From assembly GCF_006965445.1 (NCBI RefSeq), contig NZ_CP041356.1, positions 1,240,001 to 1,304,000 of the forward strand: a stretch of 64,000 bases of DNA, given 5' to 3'. The notes beneath the pieces are model-generated. The model made no database searches, was not told the DNA's origin, and saw only the letters and a program-made list of their open reading frames with translations. The position numbers and the translations under genes are program-made. This DNA comes from Lactococcus protaetiae. Lineage in GTDB: Bacteria > Bacillota > Bacilli > Lactobacillales > Streptococcaceae. Shown in pieces: positions 28,004 to 37,878 of this stretch (its first letter is position 1; each line of letters starts with the position of its first letter).

Positions 28004-29496
28004 ATGGAAAACTTAAATAAAACAGAAAAAACATTTTTCGGGCAACCACGAGGATTGCTGACGCTTTTTCAGACAGAATTCTGGAGCGTTTTTCTTATTA
28101 TGGCATGCGCGCCATTTTGGTTTATTATTTATATGCTTTGACGACCGCTGATAACGCTGGTCTGGGACTTCCTAAGACACAAGCAATGGCAATTGTCAGT
28201 ATCTATGGTGCTTTAGTTTATCTTTCAACCATTATCGGTGGTTGGGTAGCCGACCGTTTGCTTGGAGCTTCACAAACGATTTTTATTGGTGGTATTTTAA
28301 TTACATTGGGACACGTTGCTTTGGCAACACCGTTTGGTTTGACTTCACTTTTTGTGGCTTTATTTTTGATTATTCTAGGAACTGGGATGCTCAAACCAAA
28401 TATTTCTAATATGGTAGGACATCTTTACTCTAAAGAAGACTCTAGACGTGATACTGGATTTAACATTTTTGTAGTCGGAATCAATATGGGGTCGTTGATT
28501 GCACCGCTTGTCGTCGGTACAGTGGGTCAAGGAATTAACTATCATCTTGGTTTCTCTCTTGCAGCTATTGGTATGATCGTCGCGCTCTTTGTTTACTGGT
28601 TCGGGCGAATGCGTCAATTTCCGGAGATTGGGCGTGAACCGTCAAATCCTATGGATGCAAAGGCAAAACGTAATTTTATCATTGGTCTAGTCGTTGTTAT
28701 AGTTGTAGCTAGTATTGCATTTTTCATGTTATATCAAGTAAGTCCAAGTAACTTCATCAATAACTTTATTAATGTTTTATCTGCGGTCGGAATTATTGTT
28801 CCTATTGCTTATTTTGTAACAATGTTCAGTTCTAAAAAAGTAGAATCAGATGAACGTCGCAAATTGACTGCTTATATTCCGTTGTTCTTGTCTGCCATTG
28901 TTTTTTGGGCAATTGAAGAGCAAAGTTCAACAATTATTGCAGTTTGGGGAGAATCAAGAACAAATTTGAACCCTACGTGGTTTGGTGTGACTTTCCACAT
29001 TGACCCTTCTTGGTATCAATTATTGAACCCACTTTTTATCGTACTCTTGACACCAATCTTTGTCCGTCTTTGGAATAAGCTAGGCGAACGTCAACCATCA
29101 ACCATTGTAAAATTTGGTATTGGACTTTTACTGACAGGAGCTTCATATCTAGTTATGACACTTCCAGGGCTTCTGAACGGTACAGCAGGACGTGTGAGCG
29201 CACTTTGGTTAGTACTGATGTTTGCTATCCAAATGGCAGGTGAATTACTCGTGTCGCCAGTAGGTTTGTCTGTTTCTACGAAACTGGCACCCGTTGCTTT
29301 CCAGTCACAAATGATGGCAATGTGGTTCTTAGCTGACTCGACTTCGCAAGCGATTAATGCACAAATTGCACCTTTCTTCCGTGCTTCAACAGAAATAAGA
29401 TTCTTTGGGATTGTGGGAGCAATTGGTATCGTAGTCGGAATTATCCTCCTCATCATTAAAAAACCAATTTTGAAATTGATGGGCGATGTCCGCTAA
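28004..29496 (+). pseudogene. dtpT: Proton-dependent di/tripeptide transporter (POT family), one frameshift
   Basis: Imports di- and tripeptides with protons across the membrane. From 28004 the protein reads [19 protein letters not shown], then shifts; adding one G to the GG at 28083-28084 restores the POT signature [19 protein letters not shown]. The rest is intact: [40 protein letters not shown] and about 12-14 membrane helices. The repaired length of about 497 residues equals lactococcal DtpT. It is monocistronic with its own promoter and a CTGTCAG terminator. The break is a single-base homopolymer contraction near the N-terminus. Confidence 0.92.
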
Positions 29497-29510
29497 AAAT
29501 AATTTTTGAA

Positions 29511-29537
29511 AAAGCTGTCAGTGCTGACAGTTTTTTT
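29511..29537 (+). terminator. dtpT terminator made of CTGTCAG/CTGACAG
   Basis: AAGCTGTCAGTGCTGACAGT followed by six more T: a member of the CTGTCAG palindrome family working as an intrinsic terminator. Confidence 0.8.
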
Positions 29538-29828
29538 ATTTACTTATCACGAAAATAACAAACATGGTGTTGTTTTTGCCAAATAAAATTGACAGTTCAA
29601 TAATTTCTATCTGCGCTTACATAGTGTTAGAATGGAGTGTAACGTAATTTTAAATTAATTTCGCGGAGAATGTCTTATTTGACAGAATAATCTAATTTTT
29701 GAGGAGTAAAGCTTAACTATCACAAATGAAAATGAATTGCTCATTATGATATTGCAATCTTAAATCTTTCTCGTAATAGAGTTCTGTCAGTACTGACAGG
29801 CATCTCAGCAAGTAAAAATGGAGGTATT
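29538..29828. promoter_or_regulatory. cydA upstream region
   Basis: TGTTAGAAT (TAGAAT 29628-29633) is a possible extended -10 box, giving a leader of nearly 190 nt. A CTGTCAGTACTGACAG palindrome lies at 29785-29800, shortly before the GGAGG of cydA. No FNR-type box was seen. Confidence 0.4.
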
Positions 29829-31316
29829 ATGTTTACCATTGAAAATCTCGCGCGCTTTCAGTTCGCGATGACGACGGTTTTCCACTTTTTCTTTGTGCCT
29901 CTCTCAGTAGGGACAGTTTTCATGACAGCGCTTATGGAAACAATCTACGTCAAGACTGGCGATGAAAAATGGAAAAAACGGACAAAATTCTTTGGGTCAA
30001 TCATGCTCCTGTCTTTCGCCGTTGGGGTTGTGACAGGGATTATCCAAGAATTCCAGTTCGGGATGAACTGGTCTGAATATTCTCGTTATGTTGGAGATAT
30101 TTTTGGAGCACCACTTGCAGTTGAAGCACTTCTTGCCTTCTTTATGGAATCAACCTTCCTTGGAGTTTGGATGTTTGGCTGGGATAAGTTAGGCAAGAAA
30201 TTGCACAATGCTACACTGTGGGTAACTTTTGTCGGAACTTTCCTTTCATCTCTGTGGATTCTTGCAGCGAACTCTTGGATGCAAAATCCAGTGGGTTATG
30301 CTGTAAGAGGTGGACGTGCAACGCTGATTAGTTTTAGTGCTTTGTTGACCAATCCTCAGACTATTTTAGAATTTGCCCATGTCACAACAGGATTTCTATT
30401 GACAGGTGGATTTATTACTGCGGGTATTGCTTGTTTCCAAATTCTTAAAAATAGAGAAGTGGATATGTTCAAGCCTGTACTGCGCTTGGGACTCCTTGTA
30501 GCTTTGATTGCATCAGTAGGTAATTTTGTTGCTGGTGACCAACAAATGATTGAGGTTAAAAATTCTCAACCGATGAAATTTGCTGCGGCAGAAGGAGTAA
30601 TGACAACCACTGAAAACCCAGCAGAATGGGCAATGGTTGGATTTTATAATCAAGCAGATAAGGAAGAAATTTTTGGCATCCATGTCCCTTATATGCTATC
30701 AATATTGACTTATCATTCTCCATCAAGCAAGAACCCTCCAATTCAAGGTGTCCAAGAGCTTAACAAAAAATTGGCAGAAAAATATCCTGAAGCTGCCAAA
30801 GAGTTGCATGGTAACTTTGTTCCGCCAATCAATGCACTTTTCTGGACTTTCCGTATTATGGCTGGTATCTCAATGCTAATGATTCTGTTGTCAGCTTTGG
30901 GACTTTTCTGGACACGGAAGAAAAAACCATGGCTTTATGAAAATCGCCCTTGGTTGCACATCTATGGGTGGTTCCTCTATGCGCCATTTATCGCAATTAC
31001 ATCAGGTTGGCTAGTCACAGAGCTTGGTCGTTATCCTTGGACAGTCTATGGCTTGTTCACGATTCGTGATTCAGTATCTCCAAATGTTTCTGTTGGTTCA
31101 TTGCTCTTTTCAAATATCGTATATTTCCTACTCTTCTGTTTCCTTGGAAGTGTAATGATTTACTTTACGGTTCAACGTATGAGAAAAGGAACAGAGGGTG
31201 CGGAAACAGCTTATGTTGAGTTAGACCCATTCAATAAAGAATCTTTTAGTAGGCAAGACACGCAAGATGAAGAGGAAACTTCAAAAGAAAATGAAGACAA
31301 GGAGGCTAATAAATAA
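29829..31316 (+). CDS. cydA: Cytochrome bd ubiquinol/menaquinol oxidase subunit I
   Basis: Membrane subunit carrying the quinol site and haems of the bd terminal oxidase, which reduces oxygen to water. The 495-residue protein begins ARFQFAMTTVFHFFFVPLS (His haem ligand), then EFQFGMNWSEYSRYVGDIFGAPLAVEAL, a short Q-loop, and GWLVTELGRYPWTVYGL. About nine membrane helices; the acidic C-terminal tail (residues 465-495) is cytoplasmic. TGGAGG precedes the ATG. It overlaps cydB by one base. In lactococci cytochrome bd is active only with exogenous haem and menaquinone. Confidence 0.97.
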   Translation: MFTIENLARFQFAMTTVFHFFFVPLSVGTVFMTALMETIYVKTGDEKWKKRTKFFGSIMLLSFAVGVVTGIIQEFQFGMNWSEYSRYVGDIFGAPLAVEALLAFFMESTFLGVWMFGWDKLGKKLHNATLWVTFVGTFLSSLWILAANSWMQNPVGYAVRGGRATLISFSALLTNPQTILEFAHVTTGFLLTGGFITAGIACFQILKNREVDMFKPVLRLGLLVALIASVGNFVAGDQQMIEVKNSQPMKFAAAEGVMTTTENPAEWAMVGFYNQADKEEIFGIHVPYMLSILTYHSPSSKNPPIQGVQELNKKLAEKYPEAAKELHGNFVPPINALFWTFRIMAGISMLMILLSALGLFWTRKKKPWLYENRPWLHIYGWFLYAPFIAITSGWLVTELGRYPWTVYGLFTIRDSVSPNVSVGSLLFSNIVYFLLFCFLGSVMIYFTVQRMRKGTEGAETAYVELDPFNKESFSRQDTQDEEETSKENEDKEANK

Positions 31317-32311
31317 TGACAGGATTACAACTTTTCTGGTTTATCATTGTTGGTGTACTTTTTAGCGGATTTTTCTTCCTCGAAGGCTTCGACTATGGCG
31401 TAGGGATGAGCGCAATTACAATAGCAAAAGATAAACGTGAAATTGAACAAACAATTGGCTCTATTGGACCAGTTTGGGATTTGAATGAAGTATGGCTTTT
31501 GACAGCTGGTGGTGCAATGTTTGCGTCATTCCCCTATTGGTATGCTTCACTATTTTCAGGTTTCTATCTTATCTTATTTTTGATTTTGGTTGGCTTGATT
31601 TTCCGTGGTGTTACTTTTGAGTTCCGTCATCATTCACATTCTGAAAAAGGGAAAATGTTTTGGACGAAAACGCTTGGTGTAGCAAGTTTTGCTATTCCGT
31701 TCCTTTTCGGCTTGATGTTTACAAGTATGATTCAAGGCGTTCCGATGGATGCACATGGAAATGTATCTGCAACATTTACAACTTATGTCAATCCACTCTC
31801 GGTAGTTGGTGGTGTCGCTGTGCTTTTACTTGCTTGGCTTCATGGACTAAATTATCTTGCTTTGAAGACCGAAGGAGATTTACGTGTTCGTAGTGCTAAA
31901 GTAGCTAATATTTTGTACTTTGTACTTTATGCGGGTGAAGTCGTCTTTGCTATCTTGCTTGCCATTTTTACAGATTTCTTTGAAAAACATTTTGTTGGGA
32001 CATTGGTACTCTTGGTAGCTATCGTTGCGCTAACAGTTGTTGCTCATTTGGCTGTACGTGCGAAAAAAGAAATGACAGCATTTATTGCTTCAGGTTTGAC
32101 TTTTGTTGCCTTAGTTGCCTTGATTTTTCAAGGAATTTTCCCACGAGTGATGATTGCAACGAACCCTGCACATAGCATTTTGATTAAAAATGCAAGCTCA
32201 ACAGGTTATACTTTAACAGCAATGACGATTGTGACTTTGTGTATCTTACCTTTTGTTCTTGTTTATATTGGTTGGACTTACTATGTCTTCAGAAAGAGAA
32301 TCAAAAAATAA
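31316..32311 (+). CDS. cydB: Cytochrome bd oxidase subunit II
   Basis: Second integral membrane subunit of cytochrome bd. The 331-residue protein opens with LFWFIIVGVLFSGFFFLEGFDYGVG and has GPVWDLNEVWLLTAGGAMFASFP, GLIFRGVTFEFR and NPAHSILIKNASST, all typical. Eight to nine helices. Start and cydA stop share one base (TAATG), so translation is coupled. In relatives cydDC follows directly; here 1.1 kb of repeats intervenes. Confidence 0.96.
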   Translation: MTGLQLFWFIIVGVLFSGFFFLEGFDYGVGMSAITIAKDKREIEQTIGSIGPVWDLNEVWLLTAGGAMFASFPYWYASLFSGFYLILFLILVGLIFRGVTFEFRHHSHSEKGKMFWTKTLGVASFAIPFLFGLMFTSMIQGVPMDAHGNVSATFTTYVNPLSVVGGVAVLLLAWLHGLNYLALKTEGDLRVRSAKVANILYFVLYAGEVVFAILLAIFTDFFEKHFVGTLVLLVAIVALTVVAHLAVRAKKEMTAFIASGLTFVALVALIFQGIFPRVMIATNPAHSILIKNASSTGYTLTAMTIVTLCILPFVLVYIGWTYYVFRKRIKK

Positions 32312-32606
32312 CAAACTGAAAATTGATTTCGAAAGCCTGTCCCAAAGTCTTGCATTTTGGTGCTCGCGATTGAGCTTATTACTTTGCTTTTTGCTCTTGG
32401 GCTTTAGCTCCTAGCTCCGCATGACCATAGGACATTTGTCCTCTATCTCTAAGTCACTAAAGTGATAAGAATAGAGGCAATGCCAAATGGCAATCAAACG
32501 GACAGTGGAGCACAAAGTTGCGTAGACCGTTCGCAGTACGTAGTAATTTAGCGAAATCAATAGCATATCAAAGCGAGAGAGACTTCAGGGATAAGTGAGC
32601 TCATAT

Positions 32607-32741
32607 CTTGAAGTGATTACTTCATTAGTGGGGGATTCTTTTCCCCCACTAATGTTAGTAGAACGAAAGCAGGGCTTAGTGCTGCTTATCCTGCCACCTT
32701 ATAGAGGTGGGGGAATTAGCACGCACTTGCTAAGTTAAAAT
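32607..32741 (+). repeat. Type II mosaic palindromic element
   Basis: TTGAAGTGATTACTTC, then the hairpin CATTAGTGGGGGA...TCCCCCACTAATG, then right end GCACGCACTTGCTAAGTTAA. One of the cleanest type II copies. Confidence 0.85.
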
Positions 32742-32763
32742 AACTGGTTAAGCCAGTTATTTT
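32738..32763 (+). terminator. Hairpin terminator
   Basis: AAATAACTGG, 5-nt loop, CCAGTTATTT right after the type II element. Confidence 0.6.
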
Positions 32764-33420
32764 CATATCATGTTGTAAATTGTTATAATAATTTGATGAT
32801 ACTTTTTGTCAGTATACTGCGATTTTGACTGGTCACTTTATAGGATATCCGTTGGTCCTAAAGCAGCAACGGATATGCTAGTTGTTTCACCCAGTGGATT
32901 GCCACTGCGACTAGGTGCTTTGCCTTTTGCTCTTACCATTTCGTCTTGCCAGCTTTGCTGACTTAGAACGAATGGATAGCGGAGTGGAGCGAAGAGGCAA
33001 GCTTTGCTTGCTAGCTTCGCATGACCATTGGCTATAAGGCACTAAAGTGCCAACGCCAAATGGCAATCAAACGGACAGCGAAGCAACGAAGTTGCGGAGA
33101 TAGTGAAATCGACAACGTAGCAAAGCGAAGATAGAGCGAATGCCTCTATCGTTGTCAGCTCTGCTGACTTACGAATAGAGGACAAATGTTCTACGGATAC
33201 TTGTGGAGAATCAACATTCGGAGCGCTAGCGTAGATGACAGGAAAATCAGAGAAGTTATTTCACAAGAAGTATCAAAAAATGTAGATTTCAGGAGAAAAA
33301 AACTGTAAGTAAAAATATTTATTCTCTGACAGAATTTCTGTCAGTTCAATGTAATCAAGATGAGCATTGAACCAAGGGCTTCGGTTCTTGTCAGTAATAA
33401 AAAACTTCAGTAACTAGAAT

Positions 33421-35307
33421 ATGATTGATAAATCTCTTTTTAATTTGCCTGGAGTGCGTAAGATGCTCCCTGTTTTGGGAATTTTAGCAGTTGTACAGGC
33501 AACAGTAATTTGTGGTCAGGCATTATTTATGGCGGAAGCGATTACAAAACTTTGGCAAGGACAAAATTTTATGACGGCAGTCCCAATGATATTGGGATTT
33601 TTGGCCTGCTTTTTGAGCCGTGAATTCATTAATTTTGTTCGTTCAAAAGCGTTAGATGGTCTTGCTTATCGTTTGGCAACAAAGCTTCGCAGTGATATGT
33701 TGGAAAAATTTTTCCGTTTAGGCCCTTCAAGTGTGGCAGATTTGGGGTCAGGTTCAAGTGCGACAACGGTAATTACGGGGATTGATCAAGTTGAGAACTA
33801 TATCAAGTTAGTGCTATCAAAAGTGCTAAACATGATGATTGTACCTATTCTAATTTTGATTCCTGTTTTATTTTTGGACTGGGAAAGTGGTCTGGTGCTT
33901 ATCATCACATTTCCATTTGCCATTATTTTCATGATTTTGTTGGGTTATGCTGCACAAGGACGAGCAAACCGGCAATATAAAACTTTTCAATTTTTGTCCA
34001 ACCATTTTCTTGATTCATTGCGTGGGATTTCCACTCTGAAGTATTTTGGGTTATCAAAAGAGTACGCTGGTTCAATTTACCGTACGTCAGAAGAATTTCG
34101 CCGTGAAACAATGGGAGCCTTGCGAATGGCGATGTTATCCACTTTTGCGCTTGATTTCTTCTCTAGCTTGTCGGTAGCAACAGTAGCACTTTTTCTTGGT
34201 TTGCGGCTTATGGATGGTCATATTTTGCTGTTCCCAGCTTTAGCAACTCTAATTATGGCACCAGAATATTTCTTGCCTTTACGTGATTTTGCAAGTGATT
34301 ACCATGCCACACTCAACGGAAAAAATGCCCTCGAAGCAGTCAATCAAATGCTGTCAGTAGAAGAAGAAACGCTGTCAGTACTGACAGAACCAGTCAGATG
34401 GACGGATGATTCCAAACTTACTATTGCAGACTTGTCAAAAACTTATGAAACAGGACGAGGCGTAGAAAATGTATCATTCTCACTCTCAGGCTTTAAAAAA
34501 GTTGCCCTTGTTGGTAGCTCTGGTTCAGGAAAAACCACTTTGCTTTCTATGTTAGCGGGTTTTCTAGCACCGACATCAGGGAAAATTTTGCTCAATCAAC
34601 AAGAATTGACAACACTTACTGACGGAAAATATCGTGAATCTGTTCAATTTATCCCGCAAAACACTTACATTTTCTCAGGAACTTTACGTGAAAATTTAGC
34701 ATTTTATGAGCCGTCAGCAACTGACGAAGAAATATTTGCTGCGTCAGAACTTGCAGGATTGACAGAGCTTGTAAAATCAATAGGTCTTGATGGTAAAATT
34801 GGTTCAGGAGGGCGTACTATTTCAGGAGGTCAGGCACAACGTGTTGCATTGACAAGGGCATTCTTGAGCCAATCAAGAAATATTTTGCTCTTAGACGAGC
34901 CTACAGCTCATCTTGATATTGAAACTGAGTTGGAAATCAAGGCAAATATTTTACCACTGCTTGATCATAAACTCGTTTTCCTCGCAACACACCGCCTGCA
35001 CTGGCTATCATCAATGGATTTGGTCATTGTTCTCAATGAAGGAAAAGTAGAAGGTATCGGCACTCACCAAGAACTTTCAAAAACTAATCCTTATTACCAA
35101 AAGTTACTGACAGAAATGCGCGGGAGCGATCTGCAAACAGTACCATCAGTACTGCGACTCGACTTGCGACTTCAGTCGCTTAGCGAGAGTGGACATTCGA
35201 GTACCAAAGGTACGGAGATGACAGAAAATCTGTCAGTAAAAAAAGAACCTGACAGCGCTGTCAGCTCACTGACAAAAGAAACGGAGAATGATACTGATGA
35301 AATTTAA
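33421..35307 (+). CDS. cydD: Thiol reductant ABC exporter subunit CydD, with repeat-derived C-terminal tail
   Basis: Half of the heterodimeric ABC exporter needed for cytochrome bd assembly; called cydC in older lactococcal work. Six helices (residues 1-310), then an ATPase domain: Walker A VGSSGSGKTT, signature ISGGQAQRVALTRA, Walker B NILLLDEPTAH. LSNHFLDSLRGISTLKYFG and PLRDFASDYH mark the CydD type. ETLSVLTEPV near residue 320 comes from a CTGTCAG palindrome. From about residue 565 the protein leaves the family: the tail is translated from a repeat unit also found at 3044-3128, plus more CTGACAG motifs. No clear ribosome-binding site precedes 33421; Met15 (33463) has GGAG upstream. Confidence 0.93.
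   Translation: MIDKSLFNLPGVRKMLPVLGILAVVQATVICGQALFMAEAITKLWQGQNFMTAVPMILGFLACFLSREFINFVRSKALDGLAYRLATKLRSDMLEKFFRLGPSSVADLGSGSSATTVITGIDQVENYIKLVLSKVLNMMIVPILILIPVLFLDWESGLVLIITFPFAIIFMILLGYAAQGRANRQYKTFQFLSNHFLDSLRGISTLKYFGLSKEYAGSIYRTSEEFRRETMGALRMAMLSTFALDFFSSLSVATVALFLGLRLMDGHILLFPALATLIMAPEYFLPLRDFASDYHATLNGKNALEAVNQMLSVEEETLSVLTEPVRWTDDSKLTIADLSKTYETGRGVENVSFSLSGFKKVALVGSSGSGKTTLLSMLAGFLAPTSGKILLNQQELTTLTDGKYRESVQFIPQNTYIFSGTLRENLAFYEPSATDEEIFAASELAGLTELVKSIGLDGKIGSGGRTISGGQAQRVALTRAFLSQSRNILLLDEPTAHLDIETELEIKANILPLLDHKLVFLATHRLHWLSSMDLVIVLNEGKVEGIGTHQELSKTNPYYQKLLTEMRGSDLQTVPSVLRLDLRLQSLSESGHSSTKGTEMTENLSVKKEPDSAVSSLTKETENDTDEI
35147..35222 (+). repeat. Repeat unit inserted in the cydD coding sequence
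   Basis: CAGTACTGCGACTCGACTTG through AAGGTACGGAGATGACAG matches the reverse complement of 3044-3128, with compensating changes in the CGAGTACC/GGTACGG stem. The reading frame stays open through it. Confidence 0.75.
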
Positions 35308-37018
35308 AGACATTTTATTCAGAAATGATTGGATTTCTCCATTTCTAAAGAAATACCGTAGTGGCTTTATCTTAGCGATTTTTCTTGGTACAGTAACAGT
35401 ATCTATGGCAGGACTATTGATGTTCACATCAGGTTATGTCATTTCAAAATCAGCCACAAAACCTGAAAATATTCTGATGATTTACGTTCCAGTACTATTT
35501 GTACGTATCTTCGGAATTGGACGGCCTGTTGTGCATTATGTTGAACGATTGACCTCACACAACTGGATTTTACGAATTACGAGCTTGTTGCGAAAGAAAC
35601 TTTACCTCAGACTTGAAAAAACAGCGGTTAATCTCTCTGAGCGTTATCAACTTGGCGACTTACTTGGTATCTTAAACGAAGATATTGGTAATTTACAAGA
35701 TTTATTCTTGCGGACACTTTTTCCTGTTTTGATTGCAGGAACTTTATCGGTTGCCTTAGTGATTGCGAGTGGTTTTTTCTCCATTCTTCTGGCATTGGGT
35801 CTTGCCTTATTCTTGGGAGTTTTAATCGTTGTTTTGCCTTATCTCTCATTCAAGTTTACGGTCAAGTTAGACGAAGAACTCAAACATTATCGCAATCAAC
35901 TTTTCTCACATTTAACAGATGACATCTTAGGTCTGCAAGACTGGGTACTCTCAGGACGAAAAAAAGATTTCATGACCTCGTATTTAGAATCAGAATCTTC
36001 TGCACGTAAAATACAAGCAAAATTACTTGCCTTCGGTCGTAGACGAAATCTCGTGTTACAAGTCGTTTATAGCGCCTTGGTCATTTACCTTGTCTTTTGG
36101 TCATCAGGAAGTTTGAATACGGGCGATGCCCCCAATTATATTGCCGCTGTCAGTCTTGCCGCTTTTCCATTATTTGATGCTTTTTCCCCTCTATCTGATG
36201 CTATTGTGGAAACACAACGTTATGGCGACTCAGTTAAACGTCTCAATGAACTTCCAGATGCAGTAGAAGAAAAGAGAGATGCCGAAATTTTAAGCGTTAA
36301 CTTATCTATCCAAAATATACAATTTGGCTTTGAAGAAAATCAAAAAATATTTGATCACTTTAGTCTTGAAGTTGAAAAAGGAGAACATATCGCTATTTTA
36401 GGACGTTCAGGTGTTGGTAAATCAACCCTTGCGAGCCTAGTCAGAGGTGATTTAGTTCCTCAAGCTGGGACGATTCGTTTCGGAGGGATTGAACCCCATA
36501 AAGCAAAAAATATTGAAGCTAAAATAGGTGTTATCAATCAATCCCCTTATCTTTTTGCGACCAGTTTGCGCTCCAATCTGACATTAGCAAAACTTGATGC
36601 TACTGATGAAGAAATTTGGGAAGCACTTGAACTTGTTGGACTTCGTAAAATGGTTGAAAGTCTACCTAAAGGTTTATTAGAACCAGTAGATGAAGCAGGA
36701 ACACGATTTTCAGGAGGTGAGCGTCAACGTCTAGCATTAGCAAGAATTCTACTGTCAGACGTAGAAATGGTCATTCTTGATGAACCAACAGTATCTCTTG
36801 ACCCGATTACAGAGAATCAACTGTTAAGTCTATTTTTTGAAAGACTCCGAGATAAATCTATCATTTTCATTACACACCATTTACTTGGAGTGCATCATAT
36901 GGATAGAGTAGTTTTCCTTGAAAAAGGAAAGATAAAATTTGATGGTAAACCAGCAGTATTATTGGAATCCAACGAAACATTTAAACAACTTTATCAGTTG
37001 GATTTAGGAAATGAATAA
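35297..37018 (+). CDS. cydC: Thiol reductant ABC exporter subunit CydC
   Basis: Second half-transporter of the CydDC pair (older name cydD in lactococci). Six helices begin with FILAIFLGTVTVSMAGLLMF; FGIGRPVVHYVERLTSHNW is the CydC hallmark. The ATPase domain has Walker A LGRSGVGKSTLASL, signature FSGGERQRLALARI and VILDEPTVSLD. ATG 35297 (573 residues) has GGAG 10 nt upstream; ATG 35288 is also in frame. It overlaps cydD by 11 nt, so the two subunits are made together. A strong terminator follows. Confidence 0.95.
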   Translation: MKFKDILFRNDWISPFLKKYRSGFILAIFLGTVTVSMAGLLMFTSGYVISKSATKPENILMIYVPVLFVRIFGIGRPVVHYVERLTSHNWILRITSLLRKKLYLRLEKTAVNLSERYQLGDLLGILNEDIGNLQDLFLRTLFPVLIAGTLSVALVIASGFFSILLALGLALFLGVLIVVLPYLSFKFTVKLDEELKHYRNQLFSHLTDDILGLQDWVLSGRKKDFMTSYLESESSARKIQAKLLAFGRRRNLVLQVVYSALVIYLVFWSSGSLNTGDAPNYIAAVSLAAFPLFDAFSPLSDAIVETQRYGDSVKRLNELPDAVEEKRDAEILSVNLSIQNIQFGFEENQKIFDHFSLEVEKGEHIAILGRSGVGKSTLASLVRGDLVPQAGTIRFGGIEPHKAKNIEAKIGVINQSPYLFATSLRSNLTLAKLDATDEEIWEALELVGLRKMVESLPKGLLEPVDEAGTRFSGGERQRLALARILLSDVEMVILDEPTVSLDPITENQLLSLFFERLRDKSIIFITHHLLGVHHMDRVVFLEKGKIKFDGKPAVLLESNETFKQLYQLDLGNE

Positions 37019-37024
37019 AATGAA

Positions 37025-37049
37025 AAATCAGCCGAAGGGCTGATTTTTT
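37025..37049 (+). terminator. cydC terminator
   Basis: AATCAGCC, GAAG loop, GGCTGATT and a T run immediately after the cydC stop. Confidence 0.9.
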
Positions 37050-37051
37050 AA

Positions 37052-37098
37052 ATTTATTTAGTTTTATGGTTGACAAAACTAAATAAATGAATTATAAT
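37052..37098 (+). promoter_or_regulatory. Consensus promoter overlapped by a 14-bp inverted repeat
   Basis: TTGACA (37070-37075), 17 nt, TATAAT (37093-37098). ATTTATTTAGTTTT (37053-37066) and AAAACTAAATAAAT (37076-37089) are perfect reverse complements centred on the -35 box. A looser GTTAG...CTAAC pair lies downstream (37109-37134). Placement suits autorepression by the MarR protein encoded 0.8 kb downstream. Confidence 0.75.
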
Positions 37099-37204
37099 CT
37101 TTTTTGTTAGGTAAATAAATAATAAACTAACTAATTAAGAAATCCACTTTCTCTCTGATTAATACAAAATCAAAGATTACGATATTGAATTTACAAAAAG
37201 CAGA

Positions 37205-37565
37205 CTAACTAGGTACTTCATCTTGAGGCTTTAGCAGATTGCGATTTGAACTTGCCACTTTATAGGATATCCATTTGCGCTAAAGCAGCAACGGATATGC
37301 TAGTTGTTTCACCCAATGGGTTGCCACTGCGACTAGGTGCTTTGCCTTTTGCTCTTACCATTTCGTCTTGCCAGCTTTGCTGGCTTAGAACGAATGGATA
37401 GCGGAGCGGAGCGAAGATGCAAGCTTTGCTTGCTAGCTTCGCATGACCATTGGCTATAAGGCACTAAAGTGCCAACGCCAAATGGCAATCAAACGGACAA
37501 CGGAGCAACGAAGTTGCGGAGATAGTGAAATCGGAATCAGAGCAAAGCGGAGATAAAACGAATAG
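37205..37565 (+). repeat. Composite repeat inside the leader of the marR-lmrA operon
   Basis: Modules CTTTTGCTCTTACCATTTCG, GCCAGCTTTGCTGGC, AAGCTTTGCTTGCTAGCTTC, GGCACTAAAGTGCC, GCCAAATGGC and GAAGTTGC in the same order as at 32895-33165 and 48005-48240. It separates the promoter from the first ORF. Confidence 0.78.
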
Positions 37566-37641
37566 ACGTCGTGCTATTTAAAGCTAGTCTAGTCAATACA
37601 ATCTTTCAGAGCATTGGATTCATACTTCTAAAGGAGAGCAA

Positions 37642-37749
37642 ATGATGATTAAAAGATTAATACAAAAATTCAAACTGCTCATCCGGCTTATCGAGAGACC
37701 CAACGAACTCTTGGCATTCGCCTTCGATGAACAGCTCACAACACTATAG
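37642..37749 (+). CDS. Small ORF (35 aa), possible leader peptide
   Basis: ATG at 37642 with a very good ribosome-binding site (AAAGGAGAG). The product begins MMIKRLIQKFKLLIRLIERP and ends in an acidic, leucine-rich part; the first 20 residues would form a basic amphipathic helix. I know no family for it. Two hairpins follow before the MarR gene (AAACC...GGTTT and GTTCTGG...CCAGAAC at 37796-37822). A regulatory leader peptide or a small membrane-active peptide are both possible. Confidence 0.5.
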   Translation: MMIKRLIQKFKLLIRLIERPNELLAFAFDEQLTTL

Positions 37750-37878
37750 TTAAACCATTGTAAAAAGTATCAACGGTTTATGGTGTTTCGCACTTGTTCT
37801 GGCACGAAAAGTGCACCAGAACATTCTAATTACAGAACAACTTATAATGACACAAAAATCTTAAAGGAGAATTTAATT

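Larger units (their letters stand above)
32312..33420. repeat. 1.1-kb repeat region between cydB and cydD
   Basis: Contains mosaic modules (32340-32595), a complete type II element (32607-32741), a terminator hairpin (32738-32763), an orphan extended -10 box TGTTATAAT (TATAAT 32784-32789) and a second composite (32825-33240). That composite is nearly the same as 37320-37560 and 48005-48240. CTGACAG/CTGTCAG hairpins follow before cydD. No gene. The orphan promoter may be the original cydD promoter displaced by the repeat. Confidence 0.75.

Noticed and set aside
35288-35296. ATG 35288 as cydC start
   Set aside because: GGAG is only 1-2 nt from it; ATG 35297 has better spacing and gives the usual MKFKD-type N-terminus.
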